From NCBI RefSeq assembly GCF_030272615.1, contig NC_081406.1, forward strand, positions 462,918,072 to 462,982,071: DNA of 64,000 nt, written 5' to 3'. The notes under the pieces are model-generated. The model was not told the origin of the DNA. It did not search any database and was given only the letters and a program-made list of their open reading frames with translations. Positions 34,340 to 46,700 of this stretch are shown one piece after another. How positions within the stretch are numbered: the first letter of the stretch is position 1; each line of letters opens with the position of its first letter. The translations under genes were made by a program, and so were the position numbers. This DNA is from Cryptomeria japonica. Taxonomy: Eukaryota; Streptophyta; Pinopsida; Cupressales; Cupressaceae.

Positions 34340-37300
34340 ATGATGAAGAGGGAAGGTCCTAAGTTTAATAGAGATAACTTCAAAATATGGAAGGATAGAA
34401 TGAAGATCTATATCAAGAATTTGGGTGCTCAACACTGGAGCTATGTTGAAAATGTCTATGTAATTCCCACTAGAACTTTAACTGATGATAAAAAAAGAGA
34501 GATTCAAGAAAATGGGAAAGTCATGGAAGCCCTTATTAGCATTTTGTCTGATATTGAGTTCATTGATGTACAAGATAAGGACATTCCTAAAGATGTATGG
34601 GACACATTGGAAACTATTTATGGCAGTGATGAGCATGTTAGACAATCTAAGGAAGAGAGCCTTAGAGGAAAATTTGAAGACATGAGGATGGTTGAAGGTG
34701 AGACCATTCAACAATATGGCATAAGAATCAAGACTTTTGTTGGAGATATCAAGAAAATTGGTGGAACAATTGATGATGCCACCATTGTCAGTAAAGTCTT
34801 GAGATCATTGTTACCGGTCCATGCAATCAGAGTTGCTACTATTCAAGAACTAAGGTCTATTGACAAACCCAAGGTATCCTTACACTCTATCATTGCAAAG
34901 TTAACTGCATATGAGTTGAATAGATATGATGGCAGTGTTCAAAAGACTAAGTCATCTTTTAGAGAATATGTTGCACCAACCGGAAAAGGAAAAGAAGCAA
35001 GTACCAGTTATGAATCCATGCAAAGAAGAGGTATGGATGAAGAAGAAATTCTAATTGAGTTTGAAGCTCTTCTTGCCAAGAGACTTCCAAAAGGTACTAG
35101 AAAATATAGAGGTAAGCTTCCTTTAAAATGTTTTTCCTGCAATAAGATAGGACATATAGCTGTTAACTGTCCTAACAATGAAAATAAGGATAAACTAGAT
35201 AGGTTTAGAAAGTATAAAGGAGGAAATATAAGAAATTGTCTTGTTGCAGTGGATGAAGGTATTACTGATGAAGAATTTGAGGATGAAGAAAATGAAGACA
35301 TGGTATTTGTAGCTGTAAAGGAAGAAGTGTCTGACAAGAAAGAACTTGTCTCTTGCATTGACAACTCTAATGAGTGGATAATTGATAGTGGTTGTTCTCA
35401 CCACATGACTGGTGATAGGAGAAAGTTTTTGTCTCTAGAAGAATATGATGGAGGTGTTGTCAGATTTGGAAATGATGCACCATGTTTGGTGAAAGGTAAA
35501 GGATCCATCGCACTGACTGGAAAAAGCAGTGTAGATGATGTCTACTAGGTAGAAGGTCTTGAGCATAACCTATTGAGTGTTGCTTAGCTAAATGATAAAG
35601 GAATCATTCTAGAGTTCAAAGGTGGAGTCAACAGTATAAATGGTAAAAGTGGTGAACTTATTGCCATCGGTAAGTAGACCAGAGGTAACCTGTTTCAGTT
35701 GAATGCCAAGATAAGTCGGTGCCTGATGGCGAAGTTTGATGAAAGTTGGATATGGCATAGGAGACTTTGTCATATGAAATTTGATAATATTGTAAAGGCT
35801 AGTAAGATCAAGGCAGTAAGAGGATTGCCTTTGCCGAACAAACCAGATAATTCTTTGTGTAGAGAATGTCAACTTGGGAAGATGTCTTCCTTAACTTTCA
35901 AAGGTAAGTATTTTTCAGCAGAAAACTTACTTGATCTTGTGCATACTAATTTGTGTGGTTCTATGAAAACTAGAAGTATTCAGAGAGATAGGTATTTCGT
36001 GATTCTTACTGATGACTGCTCAAGAATGATGTGGGTCACATTCTTGAAAGACAAGTTTGAGGCATTTGGAAAGTTAAAAGCCTTTAGAGCATTAGCAGAG
36101 AAGGAAAGTGGTCAAAAGATAAAATGCCTAAGAACTGATAAAGGAGGTGAATTCACTTCTGATGAATTCAATAAGTACTGTGAAGATAGCAGTATCAAGA
36201 GGCAGTTGTTTGCCCCAAGGACACCACAACAAAATGGCATAGCAGAAAGGAATAACAGGACTGTAATTGAAGCGGCTAGAACAGTGTTGATCCAAGGAAA
36301 GGTTGCTCACACTTTTTGGAGAGAAGCGGTGAGCACTATAGTCTATACTATGAACCGAGTACTCATCAAGAAAGGTAGAGTTAAAATCCCTTATGAGTAT
36401 TGGACTGAGAAAACTCCCACTATGAGTTATTTTAAAGTGTTTGGTAGTAAGTGTTATATTAAGAGAGGTGAGCATCTGAGCAAATTTGATGCTAAAAGTG
36501 ATGAAGGAATATTTCTGGGATATTCCACTAAGAGCAAAGCTCTCAAGTGCTACAACAATAAAACATGGAAAATTGTTGAGAGTATCAATGTTAGGGTTGA
36601 TGAATCCCCTGAAAAACCTAAGGAAACCTGCAGGGAAGAAGTGGAAGATGAACCACGTATAGCCTTCTAGGAACCGGTTAAGAAAGAAACAAGTAAAGAT
36701 CTCGGTGTTCCTATACTGCTAGAAGTTGCAGTAGGAGAAGAAGAAGAGGTAAGTGAAGAAGAAGAAGAAAAAATAGCAGCACAAGCTAGAGTCATTCCTA
36801 GGTATGTAAAATTGCATCATGATCTGAAGCAAATCATAGGAGATAAAGATGCAGGGATACTCACAAGAAGAAAGGTGAAAGAAAACTCTTGCATGATTTC
36901 TGAATTAGAGCCCAAGACTTCCAAAGAAGCACTTACATATGAAGACTGGATTAAAGCAATGGAAGAGGAGCTAGACCAAATAGAAAAGAATGCAACATGG
37001 TCCTTGGTACCCAACCAAAACACAAGAATGTCATAGGTACCAAATGGGTCTTCAAGAATAAGCTAAATGAAGAAGGCATAGTTGTGAGGAACAAGGCAAG
37101 ACTTGTATGCAAAGGATATGCTCAGGAAGAGGGAGAAGACTATGGAGAAACCTTTGCTCATGTGGCTAGACTAGAAGGTGTCTGAATGCTACTTGCGTTT
37201 GCAGCATTTAAGGGATTTAAGGTTTATCAGATCGATGTGAAGTCTACGTTTTTCAATGGAATCCTAGAAGAGGAAGTATATATTGAGCAACCAGAAGGGT

Positions 37301-38421
37301 TTGCCTTATCAAAAGATAGTAACATGGTGTGTAGATTACACAAAGCCTTTTATGGATTAAAACAAGCACCTAGGGCATGGTATGAATGGTTACACTCTCA
37401 TCTTGTGAAGATTGGATTTCAGAGAACAAGTGAGGATAGCAACATCTATCTAAAATTTGAAGGTGATCAGACTTTGATCTCTGAAGTATTTGTAGATGAC
37501 ATAATCTTTAGAGGAGATGATAAAATGAGTCATGCTTTTGCAGATGGAATGAAGAAAGAGTTTGAGATGTCTCTGATTGGAGAGATAAAGTTCTTCATTG
37601 GTTTACAGATTCAGCAAATGAAAGAGGGTATCTTTATTACCCAGTCCAAGTATGTCAAAGAGGTATTGAAGACATTTGGCATGAAGGAGAGCAAACCGAT
37701 TGGTAAACTGACTAAGGAAGATGATTCAGTGTTGGTGAATGAGAAGGAGTACCGATCAATGATTGGTAGGCTACACTATGTGGTGCACAACAGACCAGAT
37801 ATTGCTCATGCAGTGGGCATAGTAGCTCATTTTCAAAAAAGTCCAAGAGAATCCCACTTGGTAGCTGTCAAGTGGATTCTTAGATATCTAAAAGGAACAG
37901 TTGACTTTGGATTGTGGTATCCATATAATGGAAACTTTAACCTCAAAGTATATACCGATGCCGATTGGGTAGGTAATGTGAATAACCGAAAGAGAACAAC
38001 TGGTGGAGCATTCTTTCTTGGTGGAAGACTAGTCTCGTGGATGAGTAAGAAGCAGAGCTGTATTTCTCAGTCTATAACTAAAGCAGAATATGTGGTAGCA
38101 TTTATGAACTGCACTCAAGCAATCTGGATGAAACATGTATTGGAAGGTTTCAAAGTACCTGTATCTGAACCGGTGAATATATTTTGTGACAACACAAGTG
38201 CAATAAATATTTCTAAGAATCTGGTATTGCATGCTAGAAATAAGCACATTGAGCTTAAGTATCACTTCTTGAGAGAAAAGGTTCAGAATAAGGAGCTTGT
38301 ACTAGAACATGTTTCCAGTAAGGAGCAACTATCAGATATATTCACTAAGCCCTTACCGAAGACTACATTTACCTATTTGAGAGGTGAATTAGGGGTTATG
38401 CCCCTTCATGAAGTCAACTAA
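34340..38421 (+). pseudogene. gag-pol: Copia gag-pol polyprotein: four TAG, one TGA, one frameshift
   Basis: ATG at 34340 (MMKREGPKFNRDNFKIWK). Gag residues 1 to about 270 end with the intact knuckle CFSCNKIGHIAVNC (35128-35169). Protease motif is WIIDSGCSHHMTGD near 35377. TAG stops lie at 35546, 35585, 35675 and 36668. Integrase has HRRLCHMKFDNIV, CRECQLGK, then DLVHTNLCG where the first catalytic Asp is Asn, LRTDKGGEF and PQQNGIAERN. A one-base frameshift lies near 37010. A TGA at 37183 stands where the family has Arg (CGA to TGA). RT has [14 protein letters not shown] and VFVDDIIF (near 37490). RNase H has YTDADWVGNVNN and IFCDNTSAINISKN, ending with TAA 38419-38421. The reading frame is otherwise clean. 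Confidence 0.92.
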
Positions 38422-38656
38422 AGTTGTGTGATCCACATCAATCAGGTACTACAGAGTCAAATCTTTCAAGATTGATGTGTTGAAGGATACTACTCCATAG
38501 GGGGAGTAGCATAGTGGAGAATGGAAGCTTGTGCCTCCACTTTGGCATTGTTGTCAAAGGGGGAGAAGAAATCTGATGATGCAGAATACATTGGTCTATG
38601 ATGTCTATAGTTGCAATGCTACACTGAGTATTGCCATCAATGCCAAAGGGGGAGAT
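38422..38656 (+). other. 3' untranslated region with two polypurine tracts
   Basis: An inner tract AAAGGGGGAGAAGAAA (38555-38570) and the terminal AAAGGGGGAGAT (38645-38656) next to the 3' LTR. Both are preceded by similar sequence (TTGGCATTGTTGTC and GTATTGCCATCAATGCC). Confidence 0.8.
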
Positions 38657-39882
38657 TGTTGGCATTTGATGAATCGACATGATGATATGATGATAATGTA
38701 TGTTGTCATTGATGTCAATAAGTGTAAGTGAATCGGTATGCAGATTGGAAGAAGTTGGTGAACCAGTATGAAGAAATGTAGTGAACTGGTGTCGAGGTTT
38801 CACTGAGTGTGACTATCGGTTGGTAATCTCAATTCTAGGGTTTTTAGTTTGGCAATCTCGCTTGTGTGATGCAACTAATGACATTTTAAGTTAAGTTAGC
38901 TAAGAGATGAAGATGATATTGTGATGCCACGTCAGCTTTGTACATGTGAAGGATTTCCTTGAGGATCTTGCATGAGACGATCAACTGCATTAAATGTCTA
39001 CCTCGGGAACGAACATTCTTCTTAGTGGTATGAGAAGAAAGCGTGATGAGGTACTGATTTCTATTTGTGGTGAAGAATGGAAAATGCAGATTGTCTTGTG
39101 ATCTGTTTGAAATTGTATTGCTCTATGCAAAGTGTTTGGACGGTTAGGATTGGACCGCTTGTATTGTAAACCTAAAATGCTTAGGGTTTAGGGTTTATGC
39201 TACCGACCTAATTGTTGTCTATAAGGTCGATGATGTTTGTTATTGTAAGTTGTTGGCTAATGTTGTGTGTGTATCCGAGTGATGAGATACTTGACAGACC
39301 AGTAAGAGAAAACTACAGAGTGTGATTGCAAAAGTATAGGAACTGAAAAGGATCTGCCTTAGCATATAGGGTTGTTATCAGATCAAAGCTTTACCTGTTG
39401 TCTTCTAACCATTTCAACAGAAGGAAAATCCCTTTGTTGGGTAGCTTTAATAGGCTTACTGCAAATCCTCTAACCAGGTTACTCAAGATTCATTAAGTTC
39501 TTCAAATCCTCTACCAAGGTAACCTTTAACAGGGTATATAGCCATCCCTTAACCAAGTGATCTTTAACAGGATTGGTTCCTAGCAAAACCTTATTGTAAA
39601 GTCTTTAACTGGACTAGGCTCCTAACAAAGCAAGCTTCAAAAGAGTTTAAAAACAAGCTTGTGGATATTCATTCCGACCGTGGTTTTTCCCATTCCGGTC
39701 TATGTTGTCTGAAGTCTTATTGTGTTTAACCGGTATTTCCATGGTTAAGTTCAGTAATGAAGACAACCGGTTAGTGTTGTTTTATCTTGAAAAGATTGTT
39801 AGAAAGTCTTTGACTATACTGATTCACCCCCCCCCCCCTCTTAGTACTAGTAAGGGTATCTGTTGTTCATCATTATTCATCA
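38657..39882 (+). repeat. 3' LTR with an internal deletion
   Basis: Starts TGTTGGCATTTGATG and ends TTATTCATCA, 1226 bp. Compared with the 5' LTR it lacks about 170 bp after GGTTTTTCCCATT (near 39696), corresponding to roughly 33900-34080. So its own start is intact and its R/U5 side is damaged. Confidence 0.83.
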
Positions 39883-42234
39883 AAATGGACCTAGTTCATA
39901 AGGTCTGACTTTTGGTAAAGTTATGGAATTACTCTTTATCAATTTTTTGAGTGTTAATTCAATAGGTTCACCAAGGGGTGTAAATCTTCTTCTGGGTGCG
40001 CCTACCCTTGGTGGTCTTGGATTGCTTGATTGTAGTGCATTGGTGTTGTTTACCTGAGTTAGATTCTTACTAGAAAGATCAACTGGTCCTTATAGAGATA
40101 CTATTGGTTGAGCTCTATTTACAACACATGCATCAACAACTCCATCATTTGTGACATTCTTGTTCCTAGACCAAAATTTTGGTCTTTCATTGTTTGTACT
40201 TGTGTTTGGCCCACTATCTTTGTGGTGTTTCATTATCCCTTGCTCTAATATGCCTCTTTCACATTTGATGCCTTTTCCCGTGATGTCTTTAAAATTGTTT
40301 AGGCATTGCATTTGTAATGGATACTTAATTGGAGGTACATGATTTTCATTGAAAATGTCTACTTTCTCAGCTTCAGGGATATGACTAAGACATCTGCAGT
40401 ATAAACCTCTCCAGCTTTGTAAGAATGTAGTAAAGGTTTCTCCTTTCTTTTTCTTTGTTGCACATAAATCTATCAAGGTAATTGGAATATCTATATTGAA
40501 TGCAAATTTTGATATCAATAACTCAACCAGTTCACCCCACGAAGCAATCTTAGGTGGGAGGTGTTAAAACCATTCTAATGTTGTCCCTCCAAGACTTTTG
40601 CAAAATAGCCTCATTAAGTATGTATCATCATGGGCTACCTTGATACATATCATGAAGAATTCACTGACATGATCTCAAGGATCACCTTTCCCTCTATATT
40701 TGTCAAAACTTGGAGTTTCAAAATGCATGGGAAAAGGTGGCATGTATAAATTTTTGTCAAAAGGATATGAACAAAGATCCTCCATTGTATAGCTCCTTTT
40801 ATCATTGACTATTTGCATACTAGTCATCTGTTTCTGAAGATTCTCCATTTGTTGAGTCAGGATCTATGTTTGCATCAATGGTGTACTAACTTGATGAGTA
40901 TTTCTCACAAAAGGAACAATAATGGAGTAACTTGAGCTTTCCGAAATGTAGATTGACCATGTAGTTGTGTACCATAATTCCCACTAGGTTGTGTAAAGTA
41001 TTAAAATTGTGTATTGACATTCGATTGAGTTGATCTTGTTATCCCTTGATTCAAATTTTAGCCACTGTAGGTAGATCCACCTGAAACTAAAGGTTGGGTT
41101 ATACTTGTTGAAGAAGGGTTTTGAGCTATTTTAGCTTGCATTGTTACACTAGGCATTGTTTGAGATTTAACATTAGTACTTGCCAATGCAACTGTTGATG
41201 GTGTCAAAGTTGTATTTGCTTGAGTATTTTGAGATACACCCTAGGTTGATGTTGCAAGTGTTGCTTGAGTCTATGTAATAGTAGGTACTCAAGGAACAAA
41301 ATTAATGCAATGTCACCTAGCGGCAATATAGCCGAAATGTTCACTCCTGGAGGCAATTTGGCCCCATTTTGGACTAATCGTGCGAGATATTTGTCTCTAT
41401 CATTATTGATGAGAGCGTTGCAAGATCTTCTTGGGCTGCTTCCAATTCTTTTTTAGTTAGATTTTGTTGTATTTCATCAATGGAGGGCATCATGTTTATG
41501 TTTGTTGATAAGTTTGCGGGTCTACAACCCGGTGTTTGTTGATTTGTGGACAAGTTCATATTCCATGTTGGGTTAACCGAAGGGTCATTATTAGGTTCCA
41601 TCTGATGTTTTGCCTTTTGAGCACATGCTAATGGCATGAATGTTATTTCAATGTGATCTTGACTCTTTAAGACTCTCTAAAATGTGAATGCAAGACTCAA
41701 CTAAATGTAAACAGGTATGCTTCTAAGACTTTCTAAAGACTAAAATGCAGACAATGCAATCTATGAGTGAAGACTTGCTATCAACGATTTCAGAATTCAA
41801 ACACAAGATCTTCAGCATATTGCTGAAATGCTTCAAAATCTTCCTCTTCTTTGATTTGATTTTTGAGGTCTATGTCAATTTGTATTGACTTTCAAACTTC
41901 CTCATCTATGACAGCTTGGACTATGTCGTATCGGTCTTGATAAACTATCAATTCTTTAGCTAGAATATTTAAACCATCAATTATTTCTAGTTGAACATTG
42001 TTTGACCCAAGATTGGGTTGCTCAAATGGGAATTTTTCATCTCCTTTTAGACCCATATGCTAAAGACTATAATGCAAACTATATGGAAAACCTAGGAATG
42101 ATTGACACTTTGTTTTAAGGAATCTAACGAGGATTTAGAAACTTTGCTATAGTGTTTTCAGCCAATTGTCTGATGGCTTCCTTTTGAGATCCCTTTTTTT
42201 TTTTTTTTTTATAATCTCATTATCTATGATGGTC
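39883..42234 (-). pseudogene. gag: gypsy gag, duplicated copy next to the protease side
   Basis: Minus strand. The N-terminal part (41637-41374) reads MPLACAQKAKHQMEPNNDPS. The capsid-like core follows: CKSLGGTTLEWF-stop-HLPP (TAA at 40566-40564 where the other copy has Ser) and LISKFAFNIDIPITLIDL (40518 on). Then FTTFLQSWRGLYCRCL, a long tail and LPKVRPYELGPF at the Copia boundary. Core and spacing fit the retrotransposon gag family (PF03732 type). Several stops. The Copia at 42240 splits its start. Confidence 0.75.
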
Positions 42235-42239
42235 TCAAT
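42235..42239. other. target site duplication TCAAT, left copy
   Basis: TCAAT before the Copia at 42240, repeated at 48287-48291 after it. The duplicated gag copy without the insertion reads GGTCTCAACTATATC at the matching place (about 50337), i.e. one TCAAC. Confidence 0.92.
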
Positions 42240-42558
42240 TGTTAGAGTAAAGTAATTAATTAACTTTACTCTCCTCTTAAGATTTCTCTTTATGCATACA
42301 TTAGTCATTTAATAATTAATATTTAATTATTAAATGCTCTCACCTTAGGGTTAGGTTTTCCTTTCGGTGTTGATCTCCTTTATAAGGATTGATCTCTTGT
42401 ATTATTTTCATATTCTAGATTCATTTTTCTCTGATAATAAATCTTTTCACTTTGTCAGAGCCAAAACCCTTGTATTCGTTCTCTCTCTTTCTCTGTGACA
42501 GGTTTCTTGCATGTAGGTTTCTTTGGGTTCTGTGGATTTGTATTTCTCAAATCCTACA
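42240..42558 (+). repeat. 5' LTR, 319 bp
   Basis: TGTTAGAGTAAAG ... AAATCCTACA, followed without a gap by the primer site. TATAAG at 42381 is a candidate TATA box. Confidence 0.95.
42381..42386 (+). promoter_or_regulatory. candidate TATA box of the short-LTR Copia
   Basis: TATAAG in the middle of the 5' LTR, conserved at 48109-48114 in the 3' LTR. Confidence 0.4.
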
Positions 42559-42570
42559 TGGTATCAGAGC
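42559..42570 (+). other. primer binding site, tRNA-Met
   Basis: TGGTATCAGAGC, a perfect match to the plant initiator tRNA-Met 3' end complement, directly after the LTR. Confidence 0.95.
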
Positions 42571-43717
42571 TAGATCTGCTACAGCTTGTTCAGACTTTTG
42601 AAAGATTTTGAGATCTAGGTTTTGGTTGCATCAGAGCTGTGTTTGTCTTCTGTTTTTATTTTGGAATAGGGGGGTTTTTTTTTTCAATGCACTTTGAGCC
42701 CAAACGGACCTCACCGTTGAGCTCGCAGTGCCCAAAAACCCCTATTTTCATATAAAATTCGTCCGATTTGGACACAGTTGCTCCAGAAGGCAAAATATTT
42801 TTATGCCCCAAGGCCGTACGGCCCTAGGGCACGCAGCACGAGGCGAAAAATTTTTTAAAAAAAAAAAACATAAAAAAATGGCATATTTTTTATAATCACG
42901 GGCGCAGCCCATTTGGAGCACGCTTCGCTAGTGCGCAGCCCGACGGCCACCGCCCAGCCACCGCCGCTGGCGATAACCACCGGCCGCGGCCAAGCAGCCA
43001 TCGCGCGCCGCCCACACGCTGCCCGCTCGCTGCCCGCCGTCCGTCGGATCTAGCAACGCCACCCCTACACCGCCCCCACACCGCCAGCCCCTGCGCCAGC
43101 TCTTGGTTGCCCAGCAGACTAGGGGCTTCCTTTTTTTAAGCCCTTGAGGGCTATAAGGGCCTATTTGGGCTTTTTTGGAGCTTTTTTACAAAATCGAGCA
43201 TAACTCGGGCATCCGATCTTCGTTTTTCTAAAAATAATAGGCGTTGGAAATTTGACTCCGAGACCGTTCTAATGGTGTAGGAATTTTTTCCTATTTCTCC
43301 AGTTTGATTGCATTTTTTTGCAGTCAAAATCCGATGAGCCTTTTTGCACTCCGAGGGGCATAACTTGCTCATTTTTGCTTCATTTTTCGAAAGCAAATAG
43401 GCATCAGAAAGGTGGTTCTATGCTCTTTCCAGATCTATTGTCTATTTCATTAGTAAATTCTTTAGGTGCTCAATATTTTGTCTCAACCTGTTACTACTTT
43501 CTATCATTATCTGGCTTTCAATTTGTACTGGGGATTAGTTTTTTGCATTGTGGGGGGTGTTTTTTTTTTCTTGCTTTCTGTTATTTACATCAAAAAACAA
43601 AAATCTACAAACACTAAACAAAATAATCAAACCCCTTCTGCATCTTCTGTCTAGTTCTGAAAGACCACTTAATAATAACTCAAAAAAATTCAGAGTAGTT
43701 GAGGCACAGTTCATAGG
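42571..43717 (+). other. long leader with a GC-rich segment and repeated modules
   Basis: 1.15 kb without a credible gene. About 42820-43130 is strongly GC-rich (runs such as CGCCCAGCCACCGCCGCTGG), unlike the AT-rich rest. Two related modules, GCATAACTCGGGCATCC... ...AATAGGCGTTGG (43198-43250) and GCATAACTTGCTCATTT... ...AATAGGCATCAG (43360-43410), sit about 160 bp apart. Arg-rich open frames in the GC segment are composition effects. Confidence 0.65.
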
Positions 43718-46700
43718 ATGGCAGACAGACCTATTGAATCTCTCACACCACATAATTACCACACTTGGAAGGGTTGCATGATGACTCTTCTCTAGTCCAG
43801 AGGGTTATGGTCCTATTTGGATGAGATTCAACCTCAGTTGACATGTCCCTTTGAGGTTATGCAGCATAGGAACAATATGGATTAGGCTATGGGATTGATG
43901 GTTTTACACATTTCCGACAGTCTCCAGTTTCATATTGAGGGTTGTCTCACTCCTCGAGCCATTTGGACCAAGTTTGAAGGACTGTTTGGTACTGTCAACG
44001 AGTTTAGAGCTTTGCAGCTTGAGGCAGAGTTAACTTCCTTGGTACCTGATTCGTTTCCCTCTATTGAGGACTTTCTGATGAAGTTCAAATAGCAAAGATC
44101 TATCTTGCAGGGTTGTGGTAAGACTAAGACTGATACAGAGTGCATTTTCCTGATCCTCTCCAAGCTTCGGGGTCCATTTTAGATCTTCTCTTTGACCTTC
44201 TATTCCACCATGGATGCCTTGGGTGCTCAACATGTCATGCCTTCTTTTGAGGTCTTTTGTGATCGTCTGACTCGTGAGCAAGCTAAGCTTAAGTAGTTGG
44301 ATTCACTTTCAGGTTCACAGAACCAAGCATTGGTAGCCCAGTCCTCCAAAGGAAAATAGAAGCAGAAACTGAAGCCTAAGAAAGATTCAGAGGCTAGTGA
44401 GAATCCCTCCAAGCCACAACCTAATTTTGATTCAAAACCACAGTCCAATTCTAAACAGGGCAAATCTTCAAAGTCTGGTGAGTCTTCCTCCAAGACTAAG
44501 ACGAAATCTGGTGATCCTTGCAGTTTTTGTGGCAAGGAAGGACATCCCATTTCCAGGTGCTGGAAATGTTTAGAGGCTTTGGAGGAAGCCATGTAGCAGC
44601 ATAATATCAGTGCACCTCAGCCTCCTTCACAACCCATAGGGAAAGGTCATGCTCTTTCTGCACAAGCATTGTCCTCAGCATCCACTTGGATTCTAGATTC
44701 TGGTGCCTCTCACCATATGACACACACAGAGGATTTAGTCACCGCTCTTGCTCCTATAGGCACTAGACATATTGCAGTTGGTGACTCAGCACAACTTTCC
44801 ATTTAGGGTTTCGGTACTGTTTCATTGGATGGTGGTTGTCCTAAGGATGTGCTTTTTGTTCCTGACATTTCGACAAACCTTCTATCCGTTTATCAAATTT
44901 GCCACTCTGGCTCTGGTAAGACAGTTGAGTTCTCACCTCATGATGTGGTTATTCAAGATCTTCATGATCCTGACTTGGTTGTGGCTACTGGGAGTGTGGA
45001 TTCTGCATCTCACTTATATAGTTTGGATGGCTTTGAGAGTTCACACACTATTGGTTCCTCTCTTATAGCACATGCAGATTCAGTGAGCAGGCTTTGGCAT
45101 GAGCATTTTGGCCATGTCAATTACAGATATCTACAGTAGATGAGTACACAGGCACTTGTGATTGGGCTTCCATAGATTTCTTGTATGGATGGTGTATGTT
45201 GTGGTTGTGTTCTTGGTAAACATCATCGAGATCCTTTTCCTAAGGGTCAAGCCTCTTGTGCTAGGGCAACCCTAGAGTTGATACATAGAGATCTTATGTC
45301 CTTTCCGAATCCTTCCTTTTCAGGGGCCTGTTATGTGCTCACTTTTATTGATGACTTCTCCAGACATACATGGGTGTACTTTCTTAAGTACAAGTCAGAT
45401 GTCTTTGACTCCTTCAGGATTTTTAAGACATTTGTGGAGAAGCAATCTAGACTTTCTATCAGGAGGATACACACAAATAATGGGGGGGAGTATGTAAATC
45501 AGGCTTTCAGAGATTTTTGTACTGAGCATGGTTTATAGCATCAATTTACAGTTCCTTACACCCCTCAGCAGAATGGTGTTGCTGAGAGAAAGAACAGAAC
45601 CTTACAGGAGATGGCAAATTGTATGATACAATCACGAGCTATGAGTTCTTCATTTTGGGCTGAGGCAGTCAATTGTGCCAATTATATTCAGAATCGGATG
45701 CCTCATAAGGAATTGCGACATATGACTCCTGAGGAGGCTTGGACCCATGTCATGCCTGATGTTTCTACATTTCGAGTTTTTGGTAGTGAGGCTTGGGCAT
45801 TTATTCCTGATGCTCAGTGGAACGCCATGGAGACGAAGAGCCAACCACTCATATTTGTTGGCTACTATGAGGATGTTAAGGCATACAGGTTGTTTGATCC
45901 TGATTCCAGAGAGGTCCTATTTTGGCAGGATGTCTAGTTTGATGAGTGTTGTCCTCAGATGGATTCTCCATCCCCAGCTTCTCCCTCATTGCCTACTCCT
46001 TCCTCTTCATCTCTTGAGGATTACTTATCTCTTGAGGATGATGTAGATGATGATCCACCTTCTCCACCACCACCAGTTGCTCCATCTTTGCCGAAGTGGG
46101 CCCGTGATACTGTTGATGCAGCTATTTCTTTGGCAGGTGATCCTTCAGATACTCGTCGCACTCATGCTCAGACATCTGGTTCTAGTCTTTTGAGTCATGC
46201 CATTTCAGATGATCCTCAAAAGTTTTCAGAGGCGACAAGACACCTTGAGTGGGATAGGCCCATGGATGAGGAGTATTCTTCTTTGATGAAGAATCATACT
46301 TGGCATCTTTGTCCTCTTCCTAAGGGAAGAAAGTTGGTTCGGTGCAAGTGGGTGTATCGTACCAAGTATGCTGTAGATGGTTCTATTGATAAGTATAAGG
46401 CTCGTCTTGTTGTGAAGGGGTTTTCTCAAGTAGAGGGTATTGAGTACTCTGAGACCTTTGCTCCTATCGCCAAGATGAATTCTATACGCCTGGTACTTTC
46501 ACTTGCAGCTTCTCAGGGATGGACAGTGTTTCAGATGGATGTGAAGAGTGCCTTCTTGCATGGAGACCTACATGAGGAGATCTATATGGAGCAGTCTCAG
46601 GGATTTGTGTAGGACACTTCTTTGGTTTGCAGACTTTGTCGTTCATTGTATGGTCTCAAACAAGCCCCTAGGGCTTGGTATGAGAAGATGGACTCTTTCC

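Larger units (their letters stand above)
32865..39882 (+). mobile_element. Copia retrotransposon with unequal LTRs
   Basis: Plus-strand element with 5' LTR, primer site, gag, protease, integrase, RT, RNase H, two polypurine tracts and 3' LTR. It interrupts the gypsy gag: ...ELGPF at 39883 joins DLFEYHC at 32860 on the minus strand. AAATC precedes it and AAATG follows it, a 4-of-5 target duplication. The LTRs differ strongly, so it is an old insertion. Confidence 0.9.

Noticed and set aside
36128-36475. 115-codon minus-strand frame
   Set aside because: Antisense shadow of the Copia integrase.
42896-43081. Arg-rich open frame on the minus strand in the Copia leader
   Set aside because: Composition effect of the GC patch; it is antisense to the element and lacks any motif.
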